NCBI RefSeq assembly: GCF_014199415.1
Contig: NZ_JACIJN010000003.1
Span: 62,001 to 126,000 of the forward strand
Source of the DNA: Sphingomonas endophytica
GTDB taxonomy: Bacteria > Pseudomonadota > Alphaproteobacteria > Sphingomonadales > Sphingomonadaceae
Reading direction: 5' to 3'
Length of the DNA: 64,000 bases
The notes beneath the pieces were generated by a model that did no database searches, had not been told where the DNA came from, and saw nothing but the letters and a program-made list of their open reading frames with translations. Below, piece by piece: positions 18,396 to 27,254 of the stretch (position 1 is the first letter of the stretch; each line of letters starts with the position of its first letter). Position numbers and translations under genes: made by a program.

Positions 18396-18608
18396 CTAGA
18401 ACATCCCCTTCACCGCAACGCCCGCTTGCTATCGGGCCGCCGGTGACTCGCGCCTGAATTTGTCACCGAGATTATCTAGTATTTGAAATGACCTGCTTAA
18501 CAGTTCGATCCTGCACCGTTTCGGAGGATCGTGCCAAATCGGGACGACGCGAACGCGAGCGGTCGCATTGTGCGTCATCATCTTCGAATGAAGGGAAACA
18601 CGAACGCT

Positions 18609-18685
18609 TGGTAGCGGAGGAGGGACTTGAACCCCCGACACGCGGATTATGATTCCGCTGCTCTAACCAGCTGAGCTACTCCGCC
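18609..18685 (-). tRNA. tRNA-Met (anticodon CAT)
   Basis: Acceptor GGCGGAG pairs with CTCCGCT, with a G-U first pair. The anticodon stem-loop GCGGA-ATCATAA-TCCGC reads CAT. CCA is encoded. The body resembles elongator tRNA-Met of alphaproteobacteria; tRNA-Ile2 (lysidine) cannot be fully excluded from sequence alone. Confidence 0.93.
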
Positions 18686-18745
18686 CCGTTTTCCGAGGGA
18701 ACCAGCGCTCGTGAGGCGCGGGCTATACCAGCCGAATCTCAGCGG

Positions 18746-19267
18746 TCAAGCCGAGAACATGTGTCTCGACAGCATTTCCCACGGCCCGCCACGATACCAA
18801 TAGGCCGCCAGCCCGGCGATCGCGACCGGGCGCGGTCGAAAGCCGTCACGCAGCGCCGTCAGCAGCGCCTTGGCGGCCGCCGGCTCGACCTTGTTCTGCA
18901 CCGTGACATGCGCGCGCCAGCCGCCGGCATCCTGCGGCGTCAACAGCCCCGCAAACGCCGCGGCGAGGCGCGCCCGGATCGCCGCCAATTCCTCGCTGTC
19001 GATCCGGTAGGCGACTCCGCGGCCGAGGGAGAAGACGTCGGCGAGCCGCGCGCGCGGCATCGGATGGCCTCGCGTCTCGGCGACCAGCCGCCGGCGCAGC
19101 TCCGGCGCCAACGAAGGGGGCAGATGGTGGAACATCGTTAGATGCGCCGCCAGGTGGTTGCGCTCGGGCGGAAAATACGCGCTGCGCTCGCCATCGAAGA
19201 ACGCCTGATCGGCCGGCCCGAACAAGGCGGTGACGATGATCGGCGCAGGTTCGAAGGGCGCGGTCAA
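18746..19267 (-). CDS. 2'-5' RNA ligase family protein
   Basis: About 173 residues of the 2H phosphoesterase / 2'-5' RNA ligase fold. The first histidine motif is probably HLTMFHHLP (about residues 40-48) and the second HVTVQNKV (about 117-124), giving the paired H-x-T/S signatures. Such proteins act on RNA ends or cyclic nucleotide phosphates. Translation most likely starts at TTG 19267, whose last bases overlap the kup stop (TTGA), so it would be coupled to kup. The larger frame extending to 20839 is antisense or out-of-frame shadow of kup. Confidence 0.85.
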   Translation of the reverse strand: MTAPFEPAPIIVTALFGPADQAFFDGERSAYFPPERNHLAAHLTMFHHLPPSLAPELRRRLVAETRGHPMPRARLADVFSLGRGVAYRIDSEELAAIRARLAAAFAGLLTPQDAGGWRAHVTVQNKVEPAAAKALLTALRDGFRPRPVAIAGLAAYWYRGGPWEMLSRHMFSA

Positions 19268-21183
19268 ATCTCGATCTGACTGCCCAGCTCGACCACGCGG
19301 TTGGTGGGCAGGCGGAAGAATTCCATCGCGCTTTCGGCGTTGCGCAACATCCAGCTGAACAGTTTCTCGCGCCAGATCGCCATCCCGGGCCGCTCCGACG
19401 CCAGCAGGGTCTGACGGCTGAGGAAGAAGCTCGTGTCCATCATCCGGAACGCCGCGCCGCAGCCGTCGAAGGTCTTGAGATGCGCGGGTACGTCGGGCTC
19501 CTCCATGAAGCCGTAGCGCAGGATGACGCGGTGGAAGCCTTGCCCCAGATCCTCGTGAAGGAACCGGTCCTCCTCGGGGAAGTAGGGCATATCGGTGACG
19601 CGCACCGTCAGCAGGATCACACGCTCGTGCAGGACGCGATTGTGCTTGAGGTTGTGGAGCAACGCGTGCGGTACGCCCTCCGGAGTCGAGGTCATGAACA
19701 CCGCGGTACCCGAGACGCGCGTCGCGGAACTTGCTGCCGAATCGATGAAGATCCTGATCGGCATCGCCGCCTCGCGCATCCGCTCGATCATCAGCTTGCG
19801 CCCCTCCGACCAGGTGGTGAGCAGCACGAAGACGATCACCGCGACCAGCAGCGGGAACCAGCCGCCATCGGGCACCTTGGTGAGGTTCGACGCGAAATAC
19901 AGGCCGTCGATCGACAGGAACACGATCTCGAACAGCGCGGTCGCCCACAGCGGCCAGTGCCAGACGCGGCGGATCAGCACGCCGATCATGCAGGTCGAGA
20001 TGAACATCGTCCCCGTCACCGCAATGCCATAGGCCGCGGCGAGGTTCGACGACTCGCCGAATCCGAAGATGAGCAGCAGCACCATCACCATCAGCGCCCA
20101 GTTGGCAGCCGGGATGTAGATCTGCCCCGCCTCCGACGCGCTGGTATGGGTGATGCGGATGCGCGGCATCAACCCGAGCTGCACCGCCTGCTGGACGACC
20201 GAATAAGCGCCGGTGATGACGGCCTGGCTCGCGATCACGGTCGCCATGGTCGCGAGGATCACGAGTGGCAGTCGCCAGTTCTCGGGCGCCATCAGGAAGA
20301 ACGGATTCTCCGCTGCGGCCGGCTGTTCGAGCAGCAACGCACCCTGCCCGAGATAATTGAGCATCAGCGCCGGGAGGACGAACGCCAGCCACGCCAGTTC
20401 GATCGGGCGGCGACCGAAATGCCCCATGTCCGCGTACAATGCCTCGGCCCCGGTGACGGCCAGCACGACCGAACCGAGCGCAAGGAACGCCAGCCCGCCG
20501 TCGTTCATCGCGAAGCGCACCGCGTACAGCGGGTTGAGCGCGAACAGGATGTCGGGGCGCTGGATGATGTGCGAGACGCCCATTACCGCCAGCACCACGA
20601 AATAGACCGCCATGATCGGGCCGAACAGCCGCCCGACCTTCTCGGTGCCGATCGACTGCATGTAGAAGAGCGCGATCAGGATCGTCACCGCGATCGGCAG
20701 CACGAACGAGTCGAAGCCCTGCTCGACCGTTGCCAGCCCCTCGACCGCCGACAGCACCGAGATCGCCGGGGTGATCATGCAATCGCCGAAGAACAGCGCC
20801 GTGGCGAGCACGCCGAGGATGACGAGGCTCGACCCCCATTTCTTTCCCGCGCCCGAGCGCCGCTGGATCAACGCGAGCAGCGCGAGGCTGCCGCCCTCGC
20901 CGTTGTTGTCGGCACGCAGCACAATCAGCACATATTTCAACGTTACGATCAGCATCAGCGACCAGAAGACGAGGCTGATGACGCCGAAGACGTGCAGCGG
21001 ATCGACCGCGAGCGGATGGTGCCCGACGAACACCTCCTTCATCGCGTAAAGCGGGCTGGTGCCGATGTCGCCATAGACGACGCCGATCGCGCCCAGCGCC
21101 AGTTTCGCGAGACTGCCGCTGTGCTGGTGATGCACGGCGCCGGCCTGGGCGCGGACGGCAGGGTCGACGGTGCTGACGCTCAC
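19264..21183 (-). CDS. kup: Low-affinity potassium uptake protein Kup
   Basis: Kup/Trk-type K+:H+ symporter of the inner membrane with about 12 transmembrane helices in its first 440 residues and a cytosolic C-terminal domain. The signature [20 protein letters not shown] (start about residue 26) is complete. [17 protein letters not shown] follows in helix 3. GTG 21183 gives a family-like N-terminus (VSVSTVDP); an upstream ATG at 21246 would add 21 residues. The stop overlaps the 2'-5' RNA ligase-like gene. Confidence 0.94.
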   Translation of the reverse strand: MSVSTVDPAVRAQAGAVHHQHSGSLAKLALGAIGVVYGDIGTSPLYAMKEVFVGHHPLAVDPLHVFGVISLVFWSLMLIVTLKYVLIVLRADNNGEGGSLALLALIQRRSGAGKKWGSSLVILGVLATALFFGDCMITPAISVLSAVEGLATVEQGFDSFVLPIAVTILIALFYMQSIGTEKVGRLFGPIMAVYFVVLAVMGVSHIIQRPDILFALNPLYAVRFAMNDGGLAFLALGSVVLAVTGAEALYADMGHFGRRPIELAWLAFVLPALMLNYLGQGALLLEQPAAAENPFFLMAPENWRLPLVILATMATVIASQAVITGAYSVVQQAVQLGLMPRIRITHTSASEAGQIYIPAANWALMVMVLLLIFGFGESSNLAAAYGIAVTGTMFISTCMIGVLIRRVWHWPLWATALFEIVFLSIDGLYFASNLTKVPDGGWFPLLVAVIVFVLLTTWSEGRKLMIERMREAAMPIRIFIDSAASSATRVSGTAVFMTSTPEGVPHALLHNLKHNRVLHERVILLTVRVTDMPYFPEEDRFLHEDLGQGFHRVILRYGFMEEPDVPAHLKTFDGCGAAFRMMDTSFFLSRQTLLASERPGMAIWREKLFSWMLRNAESAMEFFRLPTNRVVELGSQIEI

Positions 21184-21319
21184 GCGCTGGCCACCGCTAT
21201 CGAGAGGTCGTCCGCATGTGTGGCCATAAGGTGGCGCGCCTAGCACGCGCCCGATGCGCCCGCAACGCGGAACAGCTAGCGAACATAAATGTTCTGTTCA
21301 GTGAAAGGACCTTGCGATC

Positions 21320-21538
21320 ATGAGCGATACCCACAACCCGAAGAGCGAGCCCTTCTCCAATGCCGAGAAGGACCCTGACGACTGGACGACCGGCGACGAA
21401 CCGATGACCGGCGCTCAGGCAAGTTATCTCAAGACGCTGAGCGAAGAGGCCGGCGAGCCATTCGACGAGTCGCTGACCAAAGGTGACGCCTCGAAGCGGA
21501 TCGACGCGCTTCAGGAACAGACCGGCCGCGGCAAATAG
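21320..21538 (+). CDS. DUF3072 domain protein
   Basis: A 72-residue acidic, soluble protein. PMTGAQASYLKTLSEEAGEP (about 29-48), then KGDASKRIDALQEQTGR, is the whole DUF3072 pattern, related to short helical motifs found in other small proteins. Function is unknown. It converges with the ccm TPR gene, 9 bases apart, and diverges from kup. AAAGGAC lies upstream of the ATG. Confidence 0.88.
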   Translation: MSDTHNPKSEPFSNAEKDPDDWTTGDEPMTGAQASYLKTLSEEAGEPFDESLTKGDASKRIDALQEQTGRGK

Positions 21539-21547
21539 CCGCGCCGG

Positions 21548-22180
21548 TCAGCGCGCCGCGCCGGCCGCGATGAGGCGGTCGAGCAATGCCAGCCGGCGCG
21601 CGATTTCGGTACGATAGGGTGTGCCGTCCGGCGAAAGCTGGACGGCACGCGCCCATAAGGTCCGGGTCTTGGCGACATCCCCGGCCTCCAGATAGGCAAA
21701 GCCGAGATAATAAGGCGGGGCCGGATGTTCCGGGGCGAGCCGCGCCGCCTGCTGGAAGGCGAGCAGCGCCGGCGGAGAGACGCGATGTCCGGCCTCCGCC
21801 GCCAACGTCACCCCGGCCCATGTCCACAGAATGAAGCTTTGCGGCAATTTGGACAGCCCGCCCAGCACCACCCGTGCCGCCGCATTGTCATTGCCGCTGC
21901 GTGTCATCGCATCGGCAGCGACCAGATAGGCGGTGTCGCCGCTGAAGCGACCGAACATGCTGTCGCGCAATTGCGTCTCTTCGACGTCGATCGGCGGGGT
22001 CGTGGTGGTGCGTTGCGGCGCGGCCGCGTCGAGCATCGGCCGCCCCTGCCATGCATAGCCGACGCCGCCCAGACACAGCGCCGCGCCGAGCATCGACCAC
22101 AACAATCGATCGACACGCAGCCAGAAGGCCATGGCGGCAAAGGCGGCGGCCGCGAGCAGCAGCAATGCGACGAAGCCCAT
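21548..22180 (-). CDS. TPR protein of the cytochrome c maturation cluster (CcmI-like)
   Basis: The 210-residue protein has two N-terminal membrane helices (residues 1-20 and 29-43) and a periplasmic part with TPR-like repeats (DTAYLVAADAMTRSGN; PPYYLGFAYLEAGDVAKTRTLWARAVQ). CcmI/CcmH C-terminal-type TPR proteins hold apocytochrome c for haem attachment. Its ATG overlaps the ccmE stop (TGATG). It would normally be preceded by ccmF, a thioredoxin-like ccmG and ccmH, none of which is here. Confidence 0.82.
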   Translation of the reverse strand: MGFVALLLLAAAAFAAMAFWLRVDRLLWSMLGAALCLGGVGYAWQGRPMLDAAAPQRTTTTPPIDVEETQLRDSMFGRFSGDTAYLVAADAMTRSGNDNAAARVVLGGLSKLPQSFILWTWAGVTLAAEAGHRVSPPALLAFQQAARLAPEHPAPPYYLGFAYLEAGDVAKTRTLWARAVQLSPDGTPYRTEIARRLALLDRLIAAGAAR

Positions 22181-22620
22181 CAGTGCTGATCCTCCAGCGT
22201 GCGGGTCTCATGCATCTTGCCCGCCATTTGCGGCGGCATGTATTTCTCGTCGTGCTTTGCGAGCAGGTTGGTCGCGACGAACGACGCATCGGGGCGGAAG
22301 TGGCCTTCCGCCACCACGCCCGAACCTTCGCGGAAGAGATCGGGGGCGATCCCGCTGAACCGCACCGGCGTGGTCGCCTTGCCGTCGGTCACGACGAAGT
22401 CGATCGACACGCCGTCGGCGGCGCGCTTGAGCGAGCCGCGCTCGACCATCCCGCCCAGCCGCACCGCCTTGTCGGGTGGCGGCAGATTGCCCGCGACGTC
22501 GGCGGGCGCGTAGAAGAACGCCGCCTGGTCGCGCAGCCCGGAGAGCGCCAGCAGCGCCGCCGCGGCGATCGCGCCGAGCCCGAGCAGCACGAGCATCAGC
22601 CGCTGATTCTTGCGGGTCAC
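22180..22620 (-). CDS. ccmE: Cytochrome c maturation protein CcmE (haem chaperone)
   Basis: CcmE is a periplasmic membrane-anchored chaperone that binds haem covalently and passes it to CcmF. GTG 22620 begins VTRKNQRLMLVLLGLGAIAA, giving an N-terminal anchor. The OB-fold domain contains VRLGGMVERGSLKR. The haem-binding His-Tyr pair lies in LLAKHDEKYMPP (about 123-134). The protein is 146 residues and looks complete. Its start overlaps the ccmD stop by four bases. Confidence 0.95.
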   Translation of the reverse strand: MTRKNQRLMLVLLGLGAIAAAALLALSGLRDQAAFFYAPADVAGNLPPPDKAVRLGGMVERGSLKRAADGVSIDFVVTDGKATTPVRFSGIAPDLFREGSGVVAEGHFRPDASFVATNLLAKHDEKYMPPQMAGKMHETRTLEDQH

Positions 22621-22721
22621 TTCTCGGCGTCCCGCATCTGGCGCCAGCTCCACCACGCCAGTGCCGCGGCGGCGAGCAGGGTCAGCGCATAGGCGCCAGT
22701 GACGAACGGCCACGGGTTCAT
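22617..22721 (-). CDS. ccmD: Haem exporter protein CcmD
   Basis: A 34-residue single-helix membrane protein, MNPWPFVTGAYALTLLAAAA followed by WWSWRQMRDAEK. CcmD helps release holo-CcmE from the CcmABC complex. Small size, one transmembrane helix, aromatic N-terminus and basic C-terminus all match the family. It overlaps ccmC upstream and ccmE downstream by four bases each. Confidence 0.92.
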   Translation of the reverse strand: MNPWPFVTGAYALTLLAAAALAWWSWRQMRDAEK

Positions 22722-23443
22722 GCGCGCGCCCGCCGCCGCAGCCGCGCCTCGGCCTTTTCGCGCGCCAGCATCGTGCGCATCCGCATCAGCACCACCGCTC
22801 CGAAGAAAAAGGAAAAGCCCGCCAGCATGATCGGGAGCGGCCAGAGCAACGAACGGTCGATGCTGGAGCCGGTCAGCCCGATGCTCGGCCCCTGATGCAG
22901 CGTGTTCCACCACACGACCGAATAGCGGATGACGGGAAGCAGCACCGTCCCCGCAATCCCGTACAGCGCGGGGATGCGTCCGTCGCCGTCACGTTCGCGA
23001 TCGGCCTGCGCCAGCGCGATGAAGCCGAGATAGACGAAGAACAACAGCAGCATCGAGGTCAGCCGCCCGTCCCACTGCCACCACGTCCCCCAGGTCGGCC
23101 GTCCCCAGATCGCGCCGGTGACGAGGCAGAGTGCGGCGAAGATCGCGCCGGGCGCGGCGATCGCGCGCGCGGCGATCATCGCCAGCGGGTGCCGCCAGAC
23201 GAGAAAGACGATGCTGGCGATCGCGATGCTGCTCCAGCCGCCCATCCCGAGCCAGGCGGCGGGAACGTGGATGTACAGGATGCGGACGGTTTCGCCCTGC
23301 AGATAATCGGCCGGGGTCTGGGTCAGCCCCGCCCAACAGCCGATCGCGATCAAGGCGACCCCCGCCCACCACAGAATCGGGGTGAGCGGACGCGCGATCT
23401 TCAGGAAACGCGCCGGATTGGCAAAGGCATGGAGCGCAGGCAC
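22718..23443 (-). CDS. ccmC: Haem exporter protein CcmC
   Basis: CcmC is a six-helix inner-membrane protein that loads haem onto CcmE. The tryptophan-rich haem-binding motif WGRPTWGTWWQWDGRLTS (about 122-139) is complete. Conserved histidines lie in ILYIHVPAAW and in NTLHQGPSI. The start is taken at GTG 23443, which gives VPALHAFANPARFL; a longer frame reaches 23515. It begins the ccmC-D-E-TPR unit. ccmA and ccmB are not adjacent. Confidence 0.94.
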   Translation of the reverse strand: MPALHAFANPARFLKIARPLTPILWWAGVALIAIGCWAGLTQTPADYLQGETVRILYIHVPAAWLGMGGWSSIAIASIVFLVWRHPLAMIAARAIAAPGAIFAALCLVTGAIWGRPTWGTWWQWDGRLTSMLLLFFVYLGFIALAQADRERDGDGRIPALYGIAGTVLLPVIRYSVVWWNTLHQGPSIGLTGSSIDRSLLWPLPIMLAGFSFFFGAVVLMRMRTMLAREKAEARLRRRARA

Positions 23444-23573
23444 GGCGCCGGGATAGGCGAACCGGGGGCGGTCGTCACCCCCGGCGTTGGGGTGATCGGT
23501 GACACAGGGACACAATGGCGGCGCAGGGACCCAATTGCGTCGGCTTGTCCGGCACGCGTGTCGGTGGAGGCGA

Positions 23574-23651
23574 CAGACATGGGCCCCTGCCTCGCCAGGA
23601 GCGACGGCGTTTGAGGCGCTGTCGCTTCTGCGGAGGCAGGGGCCATGTCTG
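23574..23651. repeat. Long inverted repeat (about 78 bp) between leucine dehydrogenase and ccmC
   Basis: Arms 23574-23593 and 23633-23651 are complementary over about 19 bases with one bulged base (CAGACATGG, CCCCTGCCTC and their complements). The spacer contains a second GCGAC/GTCGC stem. There is no T-run. It could extrude as a cruciform or fold as RNA. Confidence 0.6.
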
Positions 23652-23705
23652 CTTCGTCTAGCGTATCGCCGCCGCTAGATGCGACGGCGATGTGTCAGAT
23701 CACCG

Positions 23706-24761
23706 TCACGCCGCCCTGCCGATCAGCCGGCGGGCGATCCGGTCGGCGACCTCGGCGGTCGGATCGCCCGACGTCGCGGCCTCGTCCCACACCTGATCGA
23801 GCCGGCCGGGAATCTGCGCGATCCGCGCCATCACCTCGGCCTCGTCGCCGTGGCCGAGATATTCAAGCCCGACGTTGATGATCCCGCCGGCGTTGATCAC
23901 GTAATCGGGCGCATAGACGATCCCCGCGTCGTGCAGCCGCTGCCCGTCGGCGCGCGTCTCGAGCTGGTTGTTCGCGCCGCCCGCGACGATCTTCGCCTTG
24001 AGCGTCGGGATCGAGCGTTCGGTGAGGATCGCGCCCAACGCGTTGGGGCTAACGATATCGACATCCGCCGACAGGATCGCGTCCGGCGCGACAATGGTCG
24101 CGCCCAGTTCCGCCGCCATCCGCTCGGCGCGCGCCTGATCGACATCGGCGAGCGTCAGCACCGCGCCGTCCTTCGCCAGCAGCCGCGCAAGTCCGCCGCC
24201 GACCGAGCCGAGCCCCTGGATCGCGACACGCACGCCCTTCATGTCATCGCTGCCGAGCCCGCGCTTCGCGGCGGCGCGTACGCCGAGATAGACGCCGCGC
24301 GCCGTGTACGGCCCGGGATCGCCGCCCGCCGCGCCCTGCGCGACCGGCAGGCCCGAGACGTAGCGCGTCTCGCCCGCGATCACCTTCATCCGCGCTTCGG
24401 ACATGCCGACGTCCTCGGCGGTGACGTAGCGCCCGCCCAGCGACTCGACCGCGCGGCCGAACGCCACCAGTTGTTCGTCGCTGATCGTCGCGCCCGGCCG
24501 GTCCGCGAGCACGACGCCCTTGCCGCCGCCCAGCTCGAGCCCGGCCATCGCATTCTTGTAGCTCATGCCGCGCGAGAGCCGCAGCGCATCGGTAATCGCC
24601 CGGGAATCATCGGCATAATGCCAGAAGCGCACCCCGCCTGCCGCCGGTCCGAGCGTGGTCGAGTGGACGGCGATCACCGCCTTGAGCCCCGACGTCGGGT
24701 CGGTGAACAGATGCAGCCCCTCATGGCTGTCGAAATCGGGATAGTCCCAGACCGAGGTCAT
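23706..24761 (-). CDS. Leucine dehydrogenase-type amino acid dehydrogenase
   Basis: The 351-residue protein belongs to the Glu/Leu/Phe/Val dehydrogenases and interconverts branched-chain amino acids with 2-oxo acids using NAD+. AVHSTTLGPAAGGVRF (about 34-49) and the catalytic-lysine motif MAGLELGGGKGVVL (about 72-85) fit leucine/valine dehydrogenase. The Rossmann motif is VAIQGLGSVGGGLARLL (about 172-188). GGAGAG three bases before ATG 24761 fixes the start six codons downstream of another ATG. Substrate preference between Leu, Val and Phe is not certain. Confidence 0.9.
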   Translation of the reverse strand: MTSVWDYPDFDSHEGLHLFTDPTSGLKAVIAVHSTTLGPAAGGVRFWHYADDSRAITDALRLSRGMSYKNAMAGLELGGGKGVVLADRPGATISDEQLVAFGRAVESLGGRYVTAEDVGMSEARMKVIAGETRYVSGLPVAQGAAGGDPGPYTARGVYLGVRAAAKRGLGSDDMKGVRVAIQGLGSVGGGLARLLAKDGAVLTLADVDQARAERMAAELGATIVAPDAILSADVDIVSPNALGAILTERSIPTLKAKIVAGGANNQLETRADGQRLHDAGIVYAPDYVINAGGIINVGLEYLGHGDEAEVMARIAQIPGRLDQVWDEAATSGDPTAEVADRIARRLIGRAA

Positions 24762-24851
24762 CGTCTCTCCAGTGCGCACGACGTTAAATTACCGCCGGAC
24801 GCAATAATCTTGTCGGCCGAAAAACGCCAGCAAGAAACAGAAATGGAGGGA

Positions 24852-24929
24852 TGGGGCGATCGACGGGACTTGAACCCGCGACCCTCGGTACCACAAACCG
24901 ATGCTCTAACCAACTGAGCTACGATCGCC
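24852..24929 (-). tRNA. tRNA-His (anticodon GTG)
   Basis: Acceptor GCGATCG pairs with CGATCGC. An additional encoded 5' G (24929) faces C73, the G-1:C73 identity pair of histidine tRNAs. The anticodon loop TTGTGGT reads GTG and CCA is encoded. Confidence 0.95.
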
Positions 24930-24976
24930 GCGAAGGCCGTGCCCCTAGCGGCACCGCAGCGGGTTCGTCAAGCGGT

Positions 24977-25696
24977 TCAGAAGCGTCCATCGATCGAGAA
25001 GGTCCGCGCCGCGCCATTGGCCGCGAAGCCCGCGCCATCCAGCCGCGCCGCGATCACCGGATCGGTCGGGACGAGGGTAAGGTCGGCGCGATAGCGGCCA
25101 TCAGGCCAGAGCCGGAGATTGACGCCCTCCCCGGCGCCGCTGGCGAGCGGCAGCAGCAGCGCACCCGCGTCGCAGCGCGCGCTGCCGCTCAGCGCGCCGG
25201 GCAGCGGCTGGCTGAGGAACGCGCCGGCGAGGCTGGCGCGGACACGGCCCTCGGCGGCCTGGCAGGCGCCATCCACGAACCGTACGGTGACGCCGTCGAG
25301 GTTGAGCGCGGATACGGGGAGCGGCGCAAAGGCGTTGCCGGGCGAGAGCGGGCCGCTGGCGTCGAGCACCGCGGCGCGATTGCGCCCGATCTCGACCACG
25401 CCCGCCAGTCGCTGCGCCGGATCGTTCGACTCGCTCGCCAGCGCGATCCGGGCGCGACCGATCAGCAGCGCGAACGGCGACAGACCGGCGTCGAGATCGC
25501 CGAGCGCGATATCCCCGAACCGCGCCTCGACCAGCCGCCCCGACCACAGGCTGCCAGTCACTTCGCGCGCGGCGAACCCTTGCCCGTCGAGCCCGCTCCA
25601 GCCGAGCGCGAGCCGCAGCGGGAGAAAGGCGAGCATCGCCGCCGCGAAGAGCGCAAGGAACAACGTGCGGCGACCAGTGGTGAGCGGGATACGCAT
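24977..25696 (-). CDS. gspN: Type II secretion system protein GspN
   Basis: The 239-residue bitopic membrane protein begins MRIPLTTGRRTLFLALFAAA, a single N-terminal anchor, followed by a periplasmic domain with GLDGQGFAAREVTGSLWSGR (about 35-54), the GspN signature. GspN is an accessory T2SS component found only in some systems. It is the last gene of the gsp operon; its start overlaps the gspM stop by one base (TGATG). Confidence 0.87.
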   Translation of the reverse strand: MRIPLTTGRRTLFLALFAAAMLAFLPLRLALGWSGLDGQGFAAREVTGSLWSGRLVEARFGDIALGDLDAGLSPFALLIGRARIALASESNDPAQRLAGVVEIGRNRAAVLDASGPLSPGNAFAPLPVSALNLDGVTVRFVDGACQAAEGRVRASLAGAFLSQPLPGALSGSARCDAGALLLPLASGAGEGVNLRLWPDGRYRADLTLVPTDPVIAARLDGAGFAANGAARTFSIDGRF

Positions 25697-26169
25697 CAGA
25701 TCCCCCGTGCGCGCAGCGTCATCGTCGCGGTGACACTCCCCGCGCCATTGCCGGAGACACTCAGCGAGTCGACCAGAATCCCCTCCGCTTCCAGTCCGCT
25801 GATCCATTGCATCAGCGCGCCGGCGCGCGCGGTCGCGATCGCGGCGCGGAGGCGGTCGGGCGCCTCGACGTCGAGGCTGGCGAGCGTGAAGCCCGCGGCG
25901 TCGGCGCGCGCGCGGACGATGTCGGCGAGCGGTGCCGACAGCGGGGTCGCGCGGCGCTGCAACGCCTTGACCTGCCGGAGCCCGGCCTGCGCCGCGCCGA
26001 GCCGGATCACCGCATCGGTATAGCGCTCGCGCGACGAGGACAGGCCATCGCGGACCGGGCGGATCACCGCGCCCCACACCAGCGTCACCGCCGCCAGCGC
26101 GACCATCACCAGCAACAATCGCCGCTCGCGTAGCGAGCGTCCGTCGAACCACGCCTTCAACGCCGTCAT
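25696..26169 (-). CDS. gspM: Type II secretion system protein GspM
   Basis: 157 residues: a short cytosolic N-terminus (WFDGRSLRERRLLL), one membrane helix (about 18-36) and a periplasmic coiled-coil plus ferredoxin-like domain. GspM joins GspL, GspC and GspE in the inner-membrane platform. The start overlaps the gspL stop by four bases. Confidence 0.9.
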   Translation of the reverse strand: MTALKAWFDGRSLRERRLLLVMVALAAVTLVWGAVIRPVRDGLSSSRERYTDAVIRLGAAQAGLRQVKALQRRATPLSAPLADIVRARADAAGFTLASLDVEAPDRLRAAIATARAGALMQWISGLEAEGILVDSLSVSGNGAGSVTATMTLRARGI

Positions 26170-27254
26170 GACCGCACCGTCATGTCGCCGGTCAGGCGAC
26201 CGGCCGATTGCTGGAAGACACTCGACTCGACCGTGAACCCGGCGTCGGCGAGCCGCGACTTGACCGTATTCGCCTGCGCCTCGCCCGCCAGCGACAGCGA
26301 CACGCGCAGCGCGCCGTTCGGCTCGAATTGCAGGGCAGTGATTTCGGTGTCGGGCACCGCCTCGACGATCGCGTACACCGCCGCAGCGGTGCGGGTGAAG
26401 CCCTGCCCCGGCCCGCGCAGCGCCGACAGGCGCTCGCCGAGCATCCGGCTCGCATCGCCGTCGCCGGTCCCGCGCGGCAACCCCTGTCGCGCGATCGTCG
26501 CGGCGCGCTGCTCGATCGCGTCGGCGCCGAACGAATAACGCATGATCCGCACGACATCGATCGCCAGCGTCGCCAGCGCCGTCAGCCCGACGAGCACCGC
26601 TAGCCGCCGCACCAGCACCCAGTCGATCGCGGTTCGCCTGCGACGCCGCGCGAACGCGCCTTGCCGCAGATCGATCACCGGCTCGGCGACCGCCCCGATC
26701 GCCGCGGCGCGCAGCGCGTCGCGATCAACCAGCCGCGGGGTCTCGCCGCGCGTCACCAGCCCGGTCAGCACCGGTTCGTCCGCCCAGCCGGTCGTGCGGC
26801 CGCGCGCCACCACCTGCCCGCCGAGGTCGGCGCGGACATAGCCCTCTTCGGGTTCGGGCAGCAGCAGCGGCGCAGGCACGACCGCGGCCGGATCGACCCC
26901 GCCGCGCGCCAGCGCCGCCAGCCACCCCGCCATTCGCGCCGGGGCGACGACAGCGATCGCGCGCTCGCCATCGCGTTCGCGCCCGACCGCGACATGCAGG
27001 TCATGCGCCGGCTCGGCAGTGGCGTCGCTGACCACGACGCGCGCCGCCGCCAGCGCCTGCGCCGGGGAACGCGCGGGCAGCGACGCCCAGTGCAGCGTCA
27101 CCGCATCGGCGGGCGCGACCGCGACGACGCGGTCCTCCGCCGTGACCTCGGGCAATCCCTCACCTTCACGCTCGACCATATCGTCGCGGATCCGCCACCA
27201 GCGCCACGGCTGCGAATCGTCGGGGGGCAGGAAAAGGAGCGTCGCAACGGTCAT
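26166..27254 (-). CDS. gspL: Type II secretion system protein GspL
   Basis: About 362 residues. The N-terminal actin-like cytosolic domain (MTVATLLFLPPDDSQPWRWW; APADAVTLHWASLPARSPAQ) would bind the GspE ATPase. A membrane helix lies near residues 218-236 (LAVLVGLTALATLAIDVV), followed by a periplasmic ferredoxin-like domain. ATG 27254 is chosen because it overlaps the gspK stop (ATGA). Confidence 0.9.
   Translation of the reverse strand: MTVATLLFLPPDDSQPWRWWRIRDDMVEREGEGLPEVTAEDRVVAVAPADAVTLHWASLPARSPAQALAAARVVVSDATAEPAHDLHVAVGRERDGERAIAVVAPARMAGWLAALARGGVDPAAVVPAPLLLPEPEEGYVRADLGGQVVARGRTTGWADEPVLTGLVTRGETPRLVDRDALRAAAIGAVAEPVIDLRQGAFARRRRRTAIDWVLVRRLAVLVGLTALATLAIDVVRIMRYSFGADAIEQRAATIARQGLPRGTGDGDASRMLGERLSALRGPGQGFTRTAAAVYAIVEAVPDTEITALQFEPNGALRVSLSLAGEAQANTVKSRLADAGFTVESSVFQQSAGRLTGDMTVRS

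Noticed and set aside
18746..20839. A 697-codon minus-strand frame covering kup and the RNA-ligase-like gene
   Set aside because: Upstream of 19267 it is a frame-shifted shadow of kup; only the C-terminal 173 codons have family motifs.
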